From NCBI GenBank assembly GCA_963281255.1, contig OY725502.1:3224001-3288000 (forward strand): DNA of 64,000 nt, written 5' to 3'. This document shows, piece after piece, positions 33,171 to 44,364 of this stretch. How positions within the stretch are numbered: position 1 is the stretch's first letter; every line of letters starts with the position of its first letter. Below the pieces are notes generated by a model, which was given only the letters and a program-made list of their open reading frames with translations, searched no databases and had not been told where the DNA came from. Made by a program: the position numbers and the translations under genes. Source of the stretch: Aphrocallistes beatrix (Eukaryota > Porifera > Hexactinellida > Sceptrulophora > Aphrocallistidae).

Positions 33171-34037
33171 TCAGGTAGAACAGTTATACGACTCTCCAGT
33201 ATGTTTACGGCGATGCAGTGCTAGATTTGAAGATTTAGTAAATGACTTTGGGCATGCAAGGCATTTATACGGTTTCTCTCCAGTGTGTGTAAGATTATGT
33301 TGTTTTAAGTTAAAAGATTGAGTAAACGATTTTGAACAGGTAAGGCATTTATACGGCTTCTCTCCTGTATGTGTAAAATGATGTCGTTTTAAGTTAATAG
33401 AATGAGAAAACGATTTTGAACAGTTAAGGCATCTATAGGGCTTCTCTCCAGTGTGTGTACGATTATGCATTTGTAAGTCTGAAGCTGCAGAAAACGACTT
33501 TGAACATGATACACATTGATATGGCTTCTCTCCAGTATGTGTACGATAATGTCGTGCTAAGTTAGTGGATTTAGAAAACGATTTTGAACAGGCAAGACAT
33601 TTATATGGCTTTTCTCCAGTGTGTGTACGATTATGCATCGTTAGGTCTGAAGCTATAGAAAACGACTTTGAACATGCAATGCATTGATACGGCTTCTCTC
33701 CAGTATGTGTACGATAATGCCGTTTTAAGTCTGAAGTTTGAGAAAAAAACTTTGAGCACGTTATGCATTTATATGGCTTCTCCCCAGTATGTATACGATT
33801 ATGTCGTATTAACTTTGAAGGATGAGGAAAAGACTTTAAACATGTATGGCATTTATATGGTCTCTCTCCAGTATGGATCATCTGGTGTCTTTTTGAACAT
33901 GAACAATAAGTGACTGATTTATAACAAACGGGACATACAGTGAGTTTAGCTTTTCTTGAATTCGGAATAGTGTCCACTGCACTAAAATATTCTAATTCCT
34001 CTTGAGCTGATTCATAGTTTGAATCCGATTCAGTCAT
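33171..34037 (-). CDS. C2H2 zinc-finger protein, nine fingers
   Basis: 288 aa. Residues 1-35 are an acidic module ([20 protein letters not shown]) shared by all members here. Nine C2H2 fingers follow, the first divergent (CPVCYKSVTYCSCSKRHQMIH), the others with TGEKPY linkers and the CSKSF pattern; the tail is YNCST. Tandem fingers of this kind bind DNA in the nucleus. Paralogues start 12 codons further upstream ([13 protein letters not shown]); here that ATG is replaced by AAA, so translation probably begins at the next Met. No KRAB, SCAN or BTB domain is seen. Confidence 0.9.
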   Translation of the reverse strand: MTESDSNYESAQEELEYFSAVDTIPNSRKAKLTVCPVCYKSVTYCSCSKRHQMIHTGERPYKCHTCLKSFPHPSKLIRHNRIHTGEKPYKCITCSKFFSQTSDLKRHYRTHTGEKPYQCIACSKSFSIASDLTMHNRTHTGEKPYKCLACSKSFSKSTNLARHYRTHTGEKPYQCVSCSKSFSAASDLQMHNRTHTGEKPYRCLNCSKSFSHSINLKRHHFTHTGEKPYKCLTCSKSFTQSFNLKQHNLTHTGEKPYKCLACPKSFTKSSNLALHRRKHTGESYNCST

Positions 34038-34700
34038 CTGTTCAATTTCTAGCTGCTTATATTCCTCAGTTTTCTAACTGTTATATATCAGGATACCTTT
34101 AGCAACTTAACAGTTTTCAGTTCATATAGAGTTCATTTAGTACATACAAATCTCTAAATTTGTAAGATGGTAATATTGTGCGCATCTGTTTCTTTACTTC
34201 GTTTAATTAATCCTAAAGTAGCCAAACTTTATTTTCAAAATTTAGAAATTATCTATACGTACTATTATATAGATGATTGTTTGTTTAGAAGTCATTAGAA
34301 AGAAATATGTCGTGGAAACCTGAGCATTTGTATATGGAAAGGAGAATTTTACACGCCGACAAGCGTCAACGATCAATTGGTTCAGAAAAATATGGGATCA
34401 TGAGGTCACAACGAAATTCGTGAAATAAATTCTCTATTTTAACAATTTCACTATGAAACTCTCTGAGTAAGGGGACTACGTATTTATAATCAAGGAGAAC
34501 ATAGGTAAATTTAGATCTAACCGTAAACTCATGTACTAATACAATATTTTGTTTGTCAAAATTTAAGGTATGTAGATCCAGAATCAGGCAGGTGCTACTG
34601 TGGCACCATTGGGGAATTTAAAAAATTCAATGAAAACTTGGTTTCCGCGAAAAATCGCCGGTATAATTGGGATCAATGTTTTCGTTTAGAAACGTGCTTT
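34038..34700. other. Duplicated zinc-finger upstream flank
   Basis: Contains ATATCAGGATACC near 34087, the leader motif shared with two other zinc-finger loci. Segments at 34155-34260, 34380-34420 and 34570-34700 resemble 60.54-60.6, 62.0 and 62.19-62.3 kb, so the gene family was copied with flanking DNA. Confidence 0.5.
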
Positions 34701-34884
34701 TATTGTGTTGATGTGCATTATTCGCAATAATATTGAAAATTTAACAAAGCGAAGCTAAATGAAAGAAAGAGAAAAATAATTTGTGATGATAGTAATGTTT
34801 TGGGTTTGTTTGTAACTACTACGAAATATGACAAGCAAATGTCGGTATTTTCTGAATTTGAATTTGAATAGATAGGATAGATAT

Positions 34885-35240
34885 TTCCTACCTTAAAGTT
34901 TTTGTAATAAACCGGGTTTTTAGCCGTATCGCTAAGGTAGAGAACTCTAAATGGAGGTTGCCAATTTCCGCGAGTATTGAAGAGCCCCCTGCCCAACCCC
35001 AGCAGCTGTGTTGACAAGCGAGAATGGAATCCCAAATGCAGAGATGAATGCTGGTAACAACGGATCTGCTACTTTTTGTGTCTTGTCTAAGAAGAGTGTC
35101 CTGTGTCAGAGCGTACGTTGATAGAAATCCGCCGACGCAATGGATGTTTATCGCAAATAAGGACAGATCTGCGGAGACTTTGAGGTCGAGCTGGGACTCT
35201 CAATCACGACTCGTTTCTCATCTCCATCATCCTTAACGTG
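34885..35240 (-). pseudogene. Possible decayed coding region, family unknown
   Basis: The minus strand reads a hydrophobic, gene-like stretch including FGIPFSLVNTAAGVGQG, with stops and frame changes on either side. Base composition is less AT-rich than the surroundings. I do not recognise the family. Confidence 0.25.
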
Positions 35241-35959
35241 TCCAGAGTCTCAAATAACGTCAAGCCGATCTAAGTATTTGAATATGATAATATTTTTTAG
35301 TTCATTAAATTTCAATGAATGGTAGAACTTTGGTTCCCTAAATTTTTGTCCCAGGAATTTTCTTCCCCTGAATGACCTGTCACAAATAATTGGGACCTCC
35401 TACAATTGTTCCCCTGGTCCTTATATTCCGAAATATTTGGACCCCATTGAACCAGGGGAATTCCATGTCAATTCACCCAGTCACTTCACCAACATTAACC
35501 GATTTTGCCTGAAAGTTAGTGAAACACAAGCTCTTAACTAGTCACTGAATATGTGAAGTTTCAAATCGTATAGTCCAGCCGTTTAGAAATTATGATCTAA
35601 AATTGACATTTCGGACTCTCATTCAGTGTTTCTGTGAAATTCTAAACTCACCAAAACACTTCCAACCTATATAGATTTGTCATTTTAAGCACGATTGATG
35701 CAACAATTACCATGTCGGTAGTTTAGAATGTGCAGAGCTCAAAAAACGTGGTCCCAATTTGAAATGAATGCATTTTCGATCTCAAAAATGGACTGAAACT
35801 AACACTTGAAGTCAAACCTGAACTATGAGATAGCATTCGAGAGGATATTTTGGAAACCTAAATTTGTGATTAACAGGACCAACCTAGAGCCACTTTTGAA
35901 ATGTGGTCCGTTTAAAACCACAACAAGCGGACCCGTGGCGCCGGCCCTGCTATCAGCTA

Positions 35960-36055
35960 TGGTTTCGAGGTCGTTTCCTTTTCAACACTCTGTTAATTGT
36001 TGCCAGGGAGATTCTAAATTTAGTTGCAACAGCTCTCTGGCTAAGTCGCTCCTTA
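35960..36055 (-). pseudogene. Tc1/mariner-type helix-turn-helix fragment
   Basis: The minus strand reads LSQRAVATKFRISLATINRV, a helix-turn-helix like the N-terminal DNA-binding domain of Tc1 transposases. No DDE region follows. Sequence just beyond (about 35890-35945) is shared with 14.86-14.91 kb. Confidence 0.5.
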
Positions 36056-36250
36056 AATTCTGCGCGCGAATGAACTATTTATAAATATTTAAATAATATT
36101 AATCAAAGAATTCCTTTATTAAACACAAATTAAGACAAAATAGATTAGAATACATGCAGCTTATACTTAGTACCATGAGAAGAACAGACAATCTTGTTAG
36201 TCAGAGTGACAATAATTCCTTGAGGTTTTATTTCCTTATCTTTATCCTGG

Positions 36251-37387
36251 CTACCTACCTCCTAGTGTGTGTAGGAAAACACCGGCTGGAGAGAATACCT
36301 TGATACATTTAGCTGTGTAGTCACCGATAAGGATATTGTTCTGTTTATCAAAACAGAAACAATGTCCTTCTTCTACTTTATAATTACTTCCCTCCCCACG
36401 AGTAATGAACGAACGGAGTTTGTCACCAGATTTAAGGAATACGTGGAGACACGGGTTATCTTGTAAGCTCAGCGCATATATTTCATCATTTAGTGTCTTC
36501 ACGTCACACGGTTCAGTCATAGTAGAGTGTTGAATGGAATCTTTAAACCGGAGTTCACAATCCAAAACAACAACTCTGTTGTTACCAGTATCAGCTACAT
36601 ACACATCTCCGTTACTCGAGACAGAGATGCGTAGAGGATCAGAGAATTCGTTCTCTCCAGATCCCTCCTTACCTACTCTAGACACTAAACAGAAGTCTGG
36701 TAGCTTGTAACGCAAAATGGTGCACTTTAAGGTGTCGCTAACATATATATTATCCCCACTGATAGCTACTCCCACTGGATCAACTAATTCTCCTTGAACG
36801 AATGAGTGAATGTATTCTCCTTCCTCAGAGAATACACAGACTCTACCTGACTTAAAACAAACATCCGCTACATAAATGAGATGACTAGTCTCATTATATG
36901 CTATTTCATTTGGCAAACTGAGTTGTCCAGGTCCTGTGCCTTTCTCACAGACAGAGATGAGTGGTAGTGAGAGTGCGGGGTTGTTGGGAGTGGGGAGGAT
37001 CTGTTTCTGGATCAGCTGTCCCAGTTGGGAGATGGTCTCCTCCAGCTCTCGTGTCTCGCAGTGGAATGACAGCTCTATTGGTCGATCAGTCACCTCCAGA
37101 TCTCTCATCTTAGTCTCGATCTCCTCAGTCAACCTCTCTTTCAGAGAGTGGAGCATATTATCAGCCATTTTATCGTGGAGGTGTTCTTTGGATTCGAGGA
37201 GCTGCTGTCTCGTCTTGTTGAAGCCTGTCTCCCTTGATAGCATCTCGTCCCTCCTTTCTCGGTACTCGAGGAGGAGCTCTACGCGTCGCTTATTCACTGT
37301 ATGCACCAGCTCATCAAAGCGTGAGTTGATTTGTACCTCCACTGGGTCCATCACGACGGCTGCTGGTTCAGGGAATCTCTCTGCCAT
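36251..37387 (-). CDS. TRIM-like coiled-coil NHL protein without RING
   Basis: 378 aa from ATG 37387 (MAERFPEPAAV). Residues about 15-130 are charged and helical (RFDELVHTVNKRRVELLLEY) and probably form a dimerising coiled coil; residues about 140-378 hold NHL blades (ETSHLIYVADV, GDNIYVSDTLKCTIL, NGDVYVADTGNNRVVVL). This is the C-terminal half of the TRIM-NHL layout with RING and B-boxes absent, so ligase activity is not expected from this chain. It is more GC-rich than the other NHL genes. A RING-like fragment lies at 63.5 kb but is unconnected. Confidence 0.88.
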   Translation of the reverse strand: MAERFPEPAAVVMDPVEVQINSRFDELVHTVNKRRVELLLEYRERRDEMLSRETGFNKTRQQLLESKEHLHDKMADNMLHSLKERLTEEIETKMRDLEVTDRPIELSFHCETRELEETISQLGQLIQKQILPTPNNPALSLPLISVCEKGTGPGQLSLPNEIAYNETSHLIYVADVCFKSGRVCVFSEEGEYIHSFVQGELVDPVGVAISGDNIYVSDTLKCTILRYKLPDFCLVSRVGKEGSGENEFSDPLRISVSSNGDVYVADTGNNRVVVLDCELRFKDSIQHSTMTEPCDVKTLNDEIYALSLQDNPCLHVFLKSGDKLRSFITRGEGSNYKVEEGHCFCFDKQNNILIGDYTAKCIKVFSPAGVFLHTLGGR

Positions 37388-38715
37388 TCTGTTTGCTTGT
37401 ATTAGTTGGCTGTATCAGTTGAAATGGCGTATCAGGATTGAGTGCATATTTATAGGAGTGGCTACTGCTCCCGCTAGAGAGTGTAACCACATCTCGTGGA
37501 TTGTGTCTAGATGGCTGCACTAAAAGAGGATGTGGAGTGGTGGCTCAATCTCTGAGAGGAAGTAACTCTTGCATTAAGACTCATATTTCCTTTCAATGGA
37601 TAATTTAACTTGAGACATAATAACACCCATTCACTTTCAAGATTGAGTTGTTCTTTCTATAACAAAGTTATTTTCTGAGTACGTATTATAGCTTGTGTTT
37701 CTTATAGCTGTAGTTGGGATAAGTAGAATGGAATTATTTATGCAGATCGTTTTTCTTTTAGTTTTATCATAGAATTCTATATACTAAGGCAATAGCAGTC
37801 ATCAAAAAATTAGTACCATGGATTTGTTAAATACTTCAAAACCAATAATTTTAATATTGTAGATATTTCAATTTTCCATTAATTTAGGCATTCACCCACC
37901 CTGACAAACTAATTATTATGTCAGAACAATTGAAATGAGATATATTATTTGGTTTTTAATGCACATAGTCGAATTAATTAAATACTTAATACTACATACA
38001 AAATATCAAAAGAATAGTTAATTACAATATTGAGATTTGAGAGACAGACTTGACTTAGCTTGAGGGACAGACTTGACATAGTAGCTGGAGAGATAGACTT
38101 GACTTGACTTGAGACTTGAGGCATCATAAGGAAACAATATACTTCTACAAGTAATAAGGAACAATCACACTCTGGCCTTTCAATAGGATATAGTCACACA
38201 TTCCGGACTTCTACAGCTTGTGAAGTCGACTAAATAAACAAAGAATATATTAAATTAGTTCTTGAATTTAGCCAGTTTACCATTCTCTTGTTTCAACACT
38301 AGTGCGTTATATATTAGTCTTAACTGTATTAGAAGTGTGCAATGTTCTAGTTCCATAGTAGCACATGCCAAATGCCATTGCCTTAGTATATAGAATGTTA
38401 TGATTCAACATTGATCACTATTTATAGTACTTTCCGCTATGTAAATATCCAATAATTGCTATATTCCTAAGTTCAGCCAATCAAATCGCTGAAAACTACC
38501 TATTCTTCTTGTCACATATTTAAGACGAGTTATTATTCATTTCGTTTTTGAAGAAAAATTGTTGATTAGCAAAAGTGAAAATTGCGACTTGACCAATTAA
38601 ACATACGTAATATACAGCATATATTGGATATTTTATATTGGAAATAGTGATCATTTTGTTGGGTTTGAAATGCCCCAGTCAATGCTATTCCATACTTTAT
38701 TTGATATAGTGATAT
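37388..38715. other. Intergenic, no gene recognised
   Basis: Contains a short run of GAGACTTGACTT-like repeats at about 38040-38115. Nothing else is supported. Confidence 0.35.
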
Positions 38716-38723
38716 ATTGGATA

Positions 38724-38915
38724 CAGGGTATTATACAACTCTCCAGAGATACGCTCCTAATCTCAAACCCCTAGATTTACATACGCCTAAATCGATAAAT
38801 AACACTATAATATAGAGTAAATTGGATATTATTCTGGATTTTCACGCTCCTAAACACTTTGAGTCTTAAAATCATACGCCTAAAGGACCGTCTCGCGCTC
38901 CTAGATAATCCCTTG
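38724..38915. mobile_element. 190-bp MITE family, copy 2 with 8-bp TSD
   Basis: Termini CAGGGTATTATAC and CAAGGGATTATC (inverted), exact TSD ATTGGATA (38716-38723 and 38916-38923). The 8-bp TSD places the family with hAT-type elements. Confidence 0.85.
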
Positions 38916-38923
38916 ATTGGATA

Positions 38924-40408
38924 CAGTGATAATTTGACCAAAAATTCCCTGTTCGCGGAACTATCACTATATCCAATATCTACTGTATATGCTACCGTTA
39001 AAGCATCAAATCAGTTATTATGTAAAATACCCGAAAACTAATTGAAAATGCCAGGAATTTCCAGGAATTATACTAATAACTAAAATTTCCTTGCAGTTAT
39101 TTTACTTCATAATTGATTTGAAGTTTTAACTGTAACATACAACTATATTAACTAAAGAATGTTTAATTAATTGAAATAATCTGTCAAATGCGACACAATC
39201 AATGATCTATTTTAAGAATTCTGATATAATATTCCATTCTTAAGATTAGGTCCACTGATTGAGATTTGTACAGCGACACGATCGAAATGCGCCATCGTAT
39301 CGGAAACAGGGATTTCTTGGTTGATTTGTTCCATTTCCGGAGAATTTGTTCTTTATATGGACTATTTCCTGCCATTTTGAATTTTGATAATCCAACAAAT
39401 GGCACAGTTATTTATAACATTAGAATCTATCAGATTAGCTCGAGTATATTCTACTGATATTATATCTAGGAAGATCTTAACTCGTATTAAAAAGATGCAA
39501 TTAAAATAATGGTAATAATGGATGATTGATGGATGACTATACCCATGTGATATCTTGCAAACCATGTCCCATAATAGTTTATTGTATGGACGTATTCATT
39601 AATTCCTCCTTCAATCCCAGTCAAATGTGCAGCTATCTCGAGGCAGAATTTTTCGGATTCTAACATTGTTATACATGGTAATGAGTGTGTAAGGTATAGA
39701 TAACAACTGAAAGTTAGTTTTTTAGTGTGCTTCCTATATTATTCTATTGGATCTATGATCCAATATAATAATATAGTAGCACAGTACTAAAATGAGTGCT
39801 CGTGTCCGGCCGGCCGTAAGTGGTGCACAGACCAGAGTTTAAAATGTATCGCCCTGAAATCTTTTGTGAAGCTGCAGACATATATGTAGATGTGCACCTA
39901 CTCATACGATTTTCAATATATGCTAAATCATCATAATTACGTAGCATTTTGTGATTTCATTCTTTTGCTTATTGCACAAAAACTAGAAGAGCTAGAAACT
40001 TGAGATTGGTAACACTGATAAAGATCCATCAGATATAGGACCTCTGAGCAATTTGCGGTTAAAAATTTTGTCGCGTCATCATCGCCTAATTTTAATGATA
40101 AATGCATATTAGAGCTCAAATTTTAATAGTTTGAGATAAACAATTATTCAATAAAGTATTCAATATATGTAGATGTCTCAACAAAATTATCTTAATTAAT
40201 TATGCTTACGTCATCATGATGACACAGCAATAATGATGAGTGGTTAATAGAAATACAATGATAAGAGATACAAATAAACATATATTGTGTAAAGTGTTCA
40301 GAATAGATGACTCTACAAAATTATGCTAATTAAGCATTCTGACGTCATCATGATGACACAGCCAAAATTTACACCCACAATTTTAATCCTACAAACTTTA
40401 ATTGATGT
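38924..40408. other. Intergenic, no gene recognised
   Basis: AT-rich. Two 40.2-40.35 kb phrases (GACGTCATCATGATGACACAG) repeat about 120 bp apart. No coding region is supported. Confidence 0.35.
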
Positions 40409-40530
40409 AAGAAAAGCCCCTCACAGATGGGCTAGAAGTGTGCTTCCAAATTCCTTGGATGACATGTATTGTGTCATCATCCAAGGAATGTGGAAGCACA
40501 CTTCTAGCCCGTCTGTGAGGGGCTTTTCTT
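40409..40530. repeat. Near-perfect 57-bp-arm hairpin
   Basis: Arms 40409-40465 and 40473-40530 pair with two mismatches and one 3-nt bulge around a 7-nt loop. It could be a snapback MITE or a small-RNA hairpin precursor. I see no second copy in the window. Confidence 0.7.
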
Positions 40531-41038
40531 ATTATTCCCACATTTGTGGATAAGAACTTAGTAATTGAGATATTGCCCTCATACTCATGAAGATAATAAC
40601 CAACGCCGATGTTTACGTATCTGTTCCAAATAAGCTTGCGAAGTGTCCGGATTTGGTTTCCCTCTAACGTTCGGTACTCGACTCCTGTCAGGTGTACATC
40701 GATTTCATTTTACCATAAAATTCTCAATTGTTCTGCTTATGAGTTAAATGTTCTGATACAAATCTGCTCTTATTTTTGTTGTGATTTCCCTTTCTATTCG
40801 TTCTAAATTAGTTCTACGTATATCTATAATTTTCTTGAAGACAATTGGTGACTTCCATATGCACTAACCACAATATCAACCAAATATAACAAGTAAAGAA
40901 TACTTCACTGAACAACGAGAACACACACAAAGGCAGCACTGGTACTTTGAAGCTGGACAGTAAGGAATCGATTTACATCCACAACCAAACCTTTCAATCC
41001 ACAATTCTCGAATTCAATCAAAACCTCCCACAACCACA

Positions 41039-41304
41039 CAAGGCCGTAGCAACCGGTACGGCTGGTACGGCCTTACATCTTAATGATTTTGTATTCAATA
41101 AGTGAACCTAAATACCTAATAGTACTATTTACAAAAATGAACTATTGTTGCTTGATAAGAACTGCTGATATCGATATTTGAGCCTATAAGGTTCAAAATA
41201 TTTGTGGCGGGCAAGCCCGCAAGACCTCATATGATTGCTCGCTACGATCGGTCTGATCCACCAAGAATGGCCGTACCACTTTCCATGAGCTTGCTACGGC
41301 CCTG
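41039..41304. mobile_element. hAT-type MITE, 8-bp TSD
   Basis: Termini CAAGGCCGTAGC and CAGGGCCGTAGC (inverted), exact TSD CAACCACA (41031-41038, 41305-41312). It lies about 450 bp upstream of an NHL gene. Confidence 0.87.
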
Positions 41305-41750
41305 CAACCACAGAAACTAAACCAACTTAGTACATCGACACCTGTGCATAATTATCCCAGAAACGCCTTTGTCTATTCTACCACCACTCCACACATCAAA
41401 CCAAACAAGCTGACTCACAGGTTCCACCAGCCGTAATACTATATAAACTCAGCACTATCCAGAGTCCTACTCACCAACGCTTGATTGCCATTGTCTACAA
41501 TCCTCTGACTAACACCTCCCAACCCCAAGCTTCACAGAATCTCAACTCATAGACATTATCAATACCACGTGACTTATTCCTATTGACTTAATAATCCCAT
41601 TTCAGCAGTGTTGAGCATTGTATGTAGTATCCATGTTCTATACTATCTTAAGCAGTTATACATGTACATATTTTCATATATAATTGCTAGTTCTTTAGTA
41701 GAATCAATTGACTACACCAGTTCCATTCTCTTAGCTTGATTAATTCAATA

Positions 41751-42668
41751 ATGGCAACTGCTGGTATTAGTGTAGAGTTTGATGGGACTGAGTTTGGTCT
41801 AGCTGAGGAGCCAGGCAGAATCGTGGTTACGGAGTCTACTGCTGGAGTGTCTAGTCTGCCTATACTTGCTCACAATAGTGGAATGACTCCTGTAGTGAGG
41901 GTTGGAGGGAAACAGAGTTTTGAAGAAGGAATGTTTTACTGGCCTTGTGATGTAGCAGTGGACTATCAAACTGGAAACATTTATGTGTCAGAATATTACA
42001 GCAATAGAGTCCAAGTGTTTGATAGCAAAGGAGAGTATTTGTTCAAGTTTGAAGATAAGATGGATACTCCTGGTTCTATTGCTATTTCTGAAAATAGAGT
42101 GTTTGTAAGTCAGTTTGACTTTAATTGTGTGTTAGTTCATGATTTGAACGGAACTCTTATCACACAGTTCCAACCGATTGAAATTGAAGAGTCCCAATTT
42201 ACTCAATCAAATGCCGCATTCATTGAAATAAATAAAGACATTTATGTGTGTGATCAAAATAATAATAGAATACAAATGTTTTGCAAAGATTTACCGTTCA
42301 AATCTCAGTTCGGGCATGGAATACTGGAAGTACCACCATTTGACATCAAACTAACTAACGAGTTTATTTATGTACTTTGCTCCCAAAAACCTTTCCTATA
42401 CTCTTTCACTTTTGACTTCACTCAAAGACACAGCACTATTATCAGTTCTATTTCCAAACACTTGAAAGGGCCTCATGCATTCTGCATAGATGGATCTGGC
42501 CACTTTATTATATCGGATTACGGTCAAGATGCTATTGTTATTTTCAATAAACAAGGTGAATTGATGCGCACAATTACTGATAGTGTATCTGGACCGTGTG
42601 GAGTTACACTGGATTCAAAAGGAAGAATCTTAGTTGTCGGTATGAACCACTCCCTTCTCATTTTCTGA
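41751..42668 (+). CDS. NHL-repeat beta-propeller protein
   Basis: 305 aa from ATG 41751 (MATAGISVEFDGTEFGL). The N-terminal 45 residues are not propeller-like. Blades then follow: TGNIYVSEYYSNRVQVF, ENRVFVSQFDFNCVLVH, KDIYVCDQNNNRIQMF and GHFIISDYGQDAIVIF. No RING, B-box or coiled coil. A pyrimidine tract ending CATTCTCTTAG lies about 15-20 bp upstream of the ATG. A partial, deleted duplicate of this gene and its 3' flank is at 45.9-46.55 kb. Confidence 0.87.
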   Translation: MATAGISVEFDGTEFGLAEEPGRIVVTESTAGVSSLPILAHNSGMTPVVRVGGKQSFEEGMFYWPCDVAVDYQTGNIYVSEYYSNRVQVFDSKGEYLFKFEDKMDTPGSIAISENRVFVSQFDFNCVLVHDLNGTLITQFQPIEIEESQFTQSNAAFIEINKDIYVCDQNNNRIQMFCKDLPFKSQFGHGILEVPPFDIKLTNEFIYVLCSQKPFLYSFTFDFTQRHSTIISSISKHLKGPHAFCIDGSGHFIISDYGQDAIVIFNKQGELMRTITDSVSGPCGVTLDSKGRILVVGMNHSLLIF

Positions 42669-43289
42669 TTTCTTCTTTTTCTTCAACATTCCCTCAGTCA
42701 TTGCTTAACATTTATTTTAATTATTTTGCATCTTTTCTATTTCTTTTCTTTCTAATTGTTTTTATTTGTTTTCCAATATGTGTACGGTTCCTATATTTAT
42801 CTATTATCGACTATTTGCTTTATTTCATTAAATCATATCAATAATGCGTGCGTAATACCTCTAATCCATTTGTGTCGTATTAACATGTTCCTTTAAATTG
42901 ATTTTTGTACTACATTTGAAACTTTTGAGCTTGAGTAGTGAGGGTATCTTGTTAGTTCTATAGTAGTGCGGTATAATCAGCTGAATGAGTCCGTTCTCAT
43001 AAAAAGCCCTGGTTACACCTAATTATCTCAGCATGCAATATCCAAAGAATCCTGTATGTGACTAGAATGGTGAGATTAATAATGTTGAAGTGCTTACTTA
43101 TTATTACACAAGCAACCCTCTGAATACATACCTCAGCCTTACATTTTCAAGGATGGAGATATCTTCCTACTGCATTAAGATTCGACTGTTCAGTTATAAC
43201 AAGACTGTCTCATTTATAAATTGGAGTCGAACTCTAAATTTTCATATTACAATTCTCCATTGACTATCTTCTGAGACTAGAACTAATTA
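42669..43289. other. 3' flank of NHL gene, duplicated at 46.33-46.55 kb
   Basis: About 43035-43265 is nearly identical to 46330-46555 (for example AGAATGGTGAGATTAATAAT). No ORF is supported. Confidence 0.6.
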
Positions 43290-43433
43290 CAGTGGAATTT
43301 TCTCTTATTAACAACTCGAGTTTTGCTCATAAGATGGTTGCTAATAATGGAAAATTATTAACACAAAGTCTTTACCTAGAACCTGATGATTGGTTGCTAA
43401 ATGAGCAATATTGCTAATAAGCGAATTCTACTG
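43290..43433. mobile_element. Pogo/Tigger-type MITE
   Basis: Termini CAGTGGAATTTTCTCTTATT and CAGTAGAATTCGCTTATTAG (inverted), flanked by TA at 43288-43289 and 43434-43435. Confidence 0.7.
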
Positions 43434-43540
43434 TATTAGTACTTGTATATTGAATTTCGATTTCATGAACAATCTACTTACAAGCTAATTGATTGGTGAA
43501 GTTACAGAGGGTGTCCAATCTTTCTGAAACGGAATTAGCG

Positions 43541-43975
43541 ATGGAGTCGATCGGGAATTTGTTCTCCAAGAAGTCCCTCGCGGACAAGATCTCTCTCTCG
43601 CGTGGAGGCCACCCCCCCCGAGACAACTGCCGCCAACAGGGGATGGTGGCGGGGAGGAGAGGAGGAGGAGTCTGATTGGCTGCCTACTCTGGGCAGGAAA
43701 GAGCGGTTGTTCGGTTTCCTCGTGTGTCTGAGGGTAGGTGTCACATTCTTCGTGTTGTCAGGGCTACTCCTGCCACTTATTGTCCGCGCGGCGGTTCGCT
43801 CTTCTCTTCACACTGAGTTCCATCTGCACCCTGGGCAGCTTCTCTTTCGTGTGAGGACCCTGTTCACACCTCACACACATTGTGTCCTTGCAGCGTCTGC
43901 CATTCTCTTTCCTACATCGCCACTCTGTCGCTCACTCTCTATGCGGCTGTCTCTCTGCATTCCACTCCGCTAACG
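43541..43975 (+). pseudogene. SFT2-domain vesicle transport protein, processed pseudogene
   Basis: Opens MESIGNLFSKKSLADKISLS, then changes frame to SDWLPTLGRKERLFGFLVCL and the first membrane helix, then again to RRFALLFTLSSICTLGSFSF and finally IATLSLTLYAAVSL. These follow the order of an SFT2 domain (four helices; endosome-to-Golgi vesicle fusion). At least three frame changes and one stop break it. There are no introns and a run of A follows (44013-44020), suggesting retroposition. It is far more GC-rich than its surroundings. Confidence 0.75.
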
Positions 43976-44040
43976 CTAGTGTTCGGCCTAGTTCCTCAAT
44001 GAATTCGCACAATAAAAAAATGGCGTCTGAATATATAAGA

Positions 44041-44233
44041 CAAGGTATTATACAGCCCTCTAGAGATACGCTCCTAATTTCGAACCCCTAAATTTTCATT
44101 AGGCTAAATTGATAAATAGCATTATAATATAGAGTAAATTCGGTACAGTTCTGGATTTTCACGTTCTTAAACACTTTGAGGCTTAAAATCATACGCATAA
44201 AGGAGCGTATCGCGCTCCTAGATAATTACTTTG
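44041..44233. mobile_element. 190-bp MITE family, copy 3 with 8-bp TSD
   Basis: Termini CAAGGTATTATAC and CAAAGTAATTATC (inverted), exact TSD ATATAAGA (44033-44040, 44234-44241). Confidence 0.85.
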
Positions 44234-44364
44234 ATATAAGATATTCCAAGAGGATTATTCTATTGACTAACAAGTGTTTGACTCTCCTCATCCATTGTAG
44301 TATTCAGTGATCAATCCTTAAAAAAGGGATAACGTAGTATTATAATCAACACAATGAATAGTCA

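Noticed and set aside
33668..33913. Plus-strand ORF opposite the zinc-finger gene
   Set aside because: Antisense of repeated finger codons; same for 51293-51568.
43535..43744. Minus-strand ORF across the GC-rich block
   Set aside because: Antisense of the SFT2 pseudogene, whose frames explain the sequence.
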